Under the pieces are notes generated by a model. It was not told the origin of the DNA and did no database searches. It saw nothing but the letters and a program-made list of their open reading frames with translations. Made by a program: the position numbers and the translations under genes. From NCBI RefSeq assembly GCF_029167205.1, contig NZ_JARFPL010000004.1:1-64000 (forward strand): a DNA stretch of 64,000 bases. Reading direction: 5' to 3'. Positions 61,073-64,000 of this stretch are shown piece by piece (position 1 is the stretch's first letter; the number at the start of each line of letters is the position of its first letter). Origin of the DNA: Methanocrinis alkalitolerans (lineage in GTDB: Archaea > Halobacteriota > Methanosarcinia > Methanotrichales > Methanotrichaceae).

Positions 61073-62556
61073 AGTTTCATTTGGAGGCGAGCTACAGGCT
61101 CAGCGCCGACGCGAAAGGCGCCGAAGGGGACGTCCGGGAGTTCTTAGAGAGCTCCGCCGACCTTTTGAAGAAAGGGGCGGCCGAGGGGAAGGGGGCGCGG
61201 GTCCTGGGATGGGACCTCGACGATGGGGAGATATCCGTCGTCATCGAGAGCGACCGGTACGTCCGGGCCCACGACGCCGTCCTCCGGCTCCGAAGGCCCC
61301 TCGCGGAGCTTCTGGGAAAGAAGCACAGGATCGGGGTCAGGGGCATCGAGGTCAACAAGTACGAGATCGAGGTCGAATCGGAGACTTCCATCGACCACAA
61401 GATTCCCCACGTCCGGGAGATGGTCCACCGGGACGGGACGTTGACCCTCTCTCTGGAGGTCGACGAGGCGGACCTCCGAAACCAGGTCCCCGACAGGATA
61501 GTGAGCCTCCTGGACGAGAAGATCGCATCCCAGGGTTACGGCGGCAAGGCGGAGCACTGGGAGCTCCTCTGGGAGAGCCCGCAGCGGCCGGCGAAGTTCG
61601 AGAAAGACCCCACCGAGGAGATGGTGGGCAGGGGGTGGATCAAGCACGGGGCGAGCCGGGGGCAGTGGATCTACGGCCCCGAGGGGACCCACCTCTTCCG
61701 GGCCTTCGAGAGGATCGTCCTCGAGGAGATGATAGGCCCCCTGGGCTACCGAGAGATGATCTTTCCCAAGCTCGTCACCTGGGACGTCTGGAAGAAGAGC
61801 GGCCACGCCATGGGCGTATACCCCGAGATCTACTACGTCTGTCCCCCCAAGACCCGGGACCCCGAGTTCTGGGCCGAGGTGATGGACCACTACAAGGTGA
61901 CCCGGGAGGTCCCCGTGGAACTCATCAAGGAGAAGATCGACAACCCCATCGGCGGGATGTGCTACGCCCAGTGCCCCCCATCCTGGGTATTCTTCCAGGG
62001 GAGAACCCTTCCCAGTGATGACCTCCCCATCAAGATCTTCGACCGGTCGGGGACGAGCCACCGCTACGAGAGCGGTGGGATTCACGGGATCGAGAGGGTC
62101 GACGAGTTCCACAGGATCGAGATCGTCTGGATGGGGACCCAGGAGCAGGTGAAGGAAGAGGCCGAAAAGCTCAAAGACTGCTACAGGAGGATCTTCGAGG
62201 AGATCCTGGAGCTTCGGTGGCGGATGGCGTGGGTGACGCCGTGGTTCATGGCCCAGGAGGGCAAGACCGGCCTTGCGGAGATGACTGGGGCCGGGACCGT
62301 CGACTACGAGGCCTTGCTCCCCTACAACGGCGACTGGATCGAGTTTCAGAACCTCTCCATAAACGGCGACAAGTACCCGAGGGGGTTCAACGTCAAGGCC
62401 CAGTCCGGCGACCCCCTATGGAGCGGCTGCTCCGGCGTCGGCCTGGAGCGGTGGGCGAGCGCCTTCCTCGCCCAGAAGGGTCTGGACCCCGAGAACTGGC
62501 CGGAGGCGTTCCGGGATAGGTTCGGGGAGATGCCGAAGGGGATCAGGTTCCTCTGA
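61069..62556 (+). CDS. serS: Seryl-tRNA synthetase, type 2 (methanogenic type)
   Basis: The atypical class II SerRS found in methanogens. The 495-residue protein has a distinct N-terminal domain for tRNA binding (1-170), then the catalytic core: motif 2 region FDRSGTSHRYESGGIHGIER, the zinc-ligand cysteine in MCYAQCPPSWVFF and motif 3 CSGVGLERWASAFL. It charges tRNA-Ser, including the intron-bearing tRNA-Ser(CGA) at 16258. GTG start with 4-base overlap. Its last 211 bases are antisense to the next gene. Confidence 0.94.
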   Translation: MKFHLEASYRLSADAKGAEGDVREFLESSADLLKKGAAEGKGARVLGWDLDDGEISVVIESDRYVRAHDAVLRLRRPLAELLGKKHRIGVRGIEVNKYEIEVESETSIDHKIPHVREMVHRDGTLTLSLEVDEADLRNQVPDRIVSLLDEKIASQGYGGKAEHWELLWESPQRPAKFEKDPTEEMVGRGWIKHGASRGQWIYGPEGTHLFRAFERIVLEEMIGPLGYREMIFPKLVTWDVWKKSGHAMGVYPEIYYVCPPKTRDPEFWAEVMDHYKVTREVPVELIKEKIDNPIGGMCYAQCPPSWVFFQGRTLPSDDLPIKIFDRSGTSHRYESGGIHGIERVDEFHRIEIVWMGTQEQVKEEAEKLKDCYRRIFEEILELRWRMAWVTPWFMAQEGKTGLAEMTGAGTVDYEALLPYNGDWIEFQNLSINGDKYPRGFNVKAQSGDPLWSGCSGVGLERWASAFLAQKGLDPENWPEAFRDRFGEMPKGIRFL

Positions 62557-63047
62557 TCCCCTTTTCGACGTCGTTCCTTCTCTACGAATAGGTCGGGGTC
62601 GGCATCGAGGAACCCTTCTTTCAGTCCCCGGACCTCTCTATCGAGGTCGCCGAGGTCTCCGGTGAGAAGATGCCTGAGCTTCGGCTCGGCGCGCATGATC
62701 CCCTGTAGGAGGGTGACGAGTTCCCTCTTGGACTTCTTCTCAAGGATTCGGATCGTCTCGTCGAGGGAGTCGACCTCGGGGTCATCGGCTAGGTGGTAGA
62801 GGAGGGCGGCGAGGTGCTTACAGTTGCCGTAGGTGTCGAAGTAGGGGCAGGAGCAGAAAAGGATCATCCTTTCCGGGTCGACCTCGACGGCGTAGCTGGC
62901 GGTCCCGTGGACCTTCGCCCGGACGACGCCGTCAGCGATGATGGGGTCGTCGACCCGATCCTCCTCGAAGTACCTCCAGCCTCTCTCCAGGATCTTCTCT
63001 TCGAAGAGCCCTTCGAAATCCTCTCTCTTAAGCTGTCTCGTCTTCAT
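62346..63047 (-). CDS. SWIM zinc-finger protein
   Basis: From ATG 63047 (GGAGATGAT before it) the protein has up to 233 residues. The SWIM motif C-x-C-x(n)-C-x-H is seen in LFCSCPYFDTYGNCKHLAAL. The N-terminus (FEGLFEEKILERGWRYFEED) is typical of SWIM proteins. The last 70 residues are read antisense to serS and have no family likeness, so the natural end has been lost or overprinted. Role unknown; SWIM domains bind DNA or proteins. Confidence 0.8.
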   Translation of the reverse strand: MKTRQLKREDFEGLFEEKILERGWRYFEEDRVDDPIIADGVVRAKVHGTASYAVEVDPERMILFCSCPYFDTYGNCKHLAALLYHLADDPEVDSLDETIRILEKKSKRELVTLLQGIMRAEPKLRHLLTGDLGDLDREVRGLKEGFLDADPDLFVEKERRRKGDQRNLIPFGISPNLSRNASGQFSGSRPFWARKALAHRSRPTPEQPLHRGSPDWALTLNPLGYLSPFMERF

Positions 63048-63229
63048 GATCATCTCCCGGTGCGGATCTCCGTCTGACCAATATTTTGACGTATTACCGA
63101 TTACGCTCTCCATATTTCCGGCTTTCTTTTGGCGAGGGTGAGTCGGGAGGTAAAAAATAGACCACCGCCAAAAGTATTTACCATCAGAGATGAAGTAAAT
63201 TCAAGAGACCGATTTTGAGGTGATCCCCC

Positions 63230-64000
63230 TTGGCGAGCTACAACCAGATGCCCCAAGAGACCTTGCGGGAGCGGGCCGAGGCTGCCCTCGACAGTCTCGA
63301 AAGCTGCGACATATGCCCTCGGGCCTGCGGAGTGAACCGGCTGGCGGGGGAGGTGGGGTACTGCCGCAGCGGACGGCTCGCCCGGGTATCGAGCTTCACC
63401 CCCCACTTCGGCGAGGAGGCGCCCCTCGTCGGGACCCGCGGCTCGGGGACGATATTCATGACCGGCTGCAACCTCCGATGCGTCTTTTGCCAGAACTACG
63501 ATATCAGCCATCTGGGGGAAGGGCGGGAGGTCTCGCCGGCGAAGCTCGCCGAGATGATGATCTGCCTCCAGGAAGGCGGCTGCCACAACATCAACTTCGT
63601 CACCCCCACCCACTTCGTCCCGCAGATCCTGGAGGCGCTCTGCGAGGCGGCGGCGATGGGCCTCTTGGTACCCCTGGTCTACAACTCCGGGGGGTACGAC
63701 TCCGTCGAGACCCTCCGGCTCCTCGACGGGATCTTCGACATATACATGCCTGACGCCAAGTACGGGACCGACTCGGCCGCAAAAAAGTACTCTGACGCCC
63801 CCGACTACACGAGGATCATGAAGGCGGCGATCCGAGAGATGCACCGGCAGGTCGGCCCCCTGGAGGTCGACGACGACGGGGTCGCCATCCAGGGGCTCCT
63901 CGTCCGCCACCTGGTCCTGCCTGAGAACCTGGCCGGGACCGCCGAGGTCGTCCGTTTTTTGGCCGAGGAGGTCTCACCGGAGACCTACCTCAATGTCATG
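63230..64000 (+). CDS. Radical SAM protein, PflA-like (partial, runs off the window)
   Basis: TTG 63230 with GAGGTGAT 5 bases before; 257 codons up to the window edge with no stop. It has a zinc-type CDICPRACGVNR and GYCRSG near the start, then the radical SAM motif CNLRCVFCQNYDIS and INFVTPTHFVPQILEAL. This is the PflX/COG1313 type, related to pyruvate formate-lyase activases; in archaea it clusters with AMMECR1 and MEMO in some genomes. Substrate unknown. The C-terminus lies outside the window. Confidence 0.85.
   Translation, partial: MASYNQMPQETLRERAEAALDSLESCDICPRACGVNRLAGEVGYCRSGRLARVSSFTPHFGEEAPLVGTRGSGTIFMTGCNLRCVFCQNYDISHLGEGREVSPAKLAEMMICLQEGGCHNINFVTPTHFVPQILEALCEAAAMGLLVPLVYNSGGYDSVETLRLLDGIFDIYMPDAKYGTDSAAKKYSDAPDYTRIMKAAIREMHRQVGPLEVDDDGVAIQGLLVRHLVLPENLAGTAEVVRFLAEEVSPETYLNVM

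Noticed and set aside
1..64000. CRISPR array, insertion sequence or prophage
   Set aside because: No regularly spaced repeats, no transposase or integrase frames and no phage structural genes were seen; the duplications found are local.

Overview
The window reads as one contiguous piece of a high-GC methanogenic archaeon, most likely a member of the Methanotrichales (Methanothrix/Methanosaeta-like). Reasons: archaeal information-processing genes (aIF1A, L40e, S15, KEOPS subunits Cgi121 and Pcc1, a RecJ-like nuclease, TiaS, NreA with a terminal PCNA-binding motif), a methanogen-type (type 2) seryl-tRNA synthetase, ether-lipid synthesis (GGGP synthase), MptE for tetrahydromethanopterin, an archaeal phosphoribulokinase, a stand-alone siroheme sulfite-reductase-like protein, and TATA promoters with GGAGGTGAT-type ribosome binding sites. 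The species is inference from gene content.

Layout. 0.1-3.7 kb: a single-chain type IIG restriction-modification enzyme whose recognition part is AT-rich and looks swapped in, followed by a duplicated 3' end. 3.8-10.4 kb: ectoine-type genes ectA-ectB, a stub of ectC cut off after about 20 recognisable codons, then aIF1A, a HEAT-repeat protein and a DUF1699 protein, a second nearly identical ectB, and a sodium-coupled NSS transporter. ectA and the second ectB share the same tandem AT-rich promoter motif. 10.4-22.6 kb: housekeeping genes (NreA, HisI, radical SAM, HTH-CBS regulator, malic enzyme, tRNA-Ser, L40e, GGGP synthase, two M24 peptidases, DUF2150, Cgi121, UPF0173, a coiled-coil protein). 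The tRNA-Ser(CGA) gene is interrupted in the D-arm and again in the T-loop.

23-35.6 kb: Dsr-like protein, a Cys-rich exported protein, MptE, dTMP kinase, Mn-pyrophosphatase, TiaS, an HTH regulator, phosphoribulokinase, DUF488, rubrerythrin, an AT-rich membrane protein, AMMECR1, ThiC. 35.6-39.3 kb is a decaying accessory patch: two metallo-beta-lactamase paralogues (one frameshifted at a G run), two broken GyrI-like genes and a small toxin-antitoxin-like pair. 39.3-42.6 kb: a tightly overlapping operon argD-hisC-adenylate kinase-CDP-alcohol phosphatidyltransferase. 44.1-49.7 kb: a secreted NosD-like beta-helix protein followed by tetrapyrrole genes ahbA-type, precorrin-2 dehydrogenase, hemA, hemB. 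49.7-51.4 kb: an XhoI/PaeR7I-type restriction system. 51.4-64 kb: broken RidA, FMN reductase, anaerobic ribonucleotide reductase, ferredoxin, UPF0182, DUF116, then the operon rps15-recJ-like-pcc1-serS and a truncated radical SAM gene.

Three observations stand out. (1) The tRNA-Ser(CGA) gene carries two non-canonical introns. (2) Several well-conserved genes (aIF1A, PpaC, NosD-like, AhbA, precorrin-2 dehydrogenase, probably the XhoI-like nuclease) have no ATG/GTG/TTG at their natural start; instead a ribosome binding site is followed by CTG, ACG or ATC. (3) The ectoine locus has lost ectC but kept and duplicated ectB, with a shared tandem operator. Sequence error is a live alternative for the second point and for the frameshifts.
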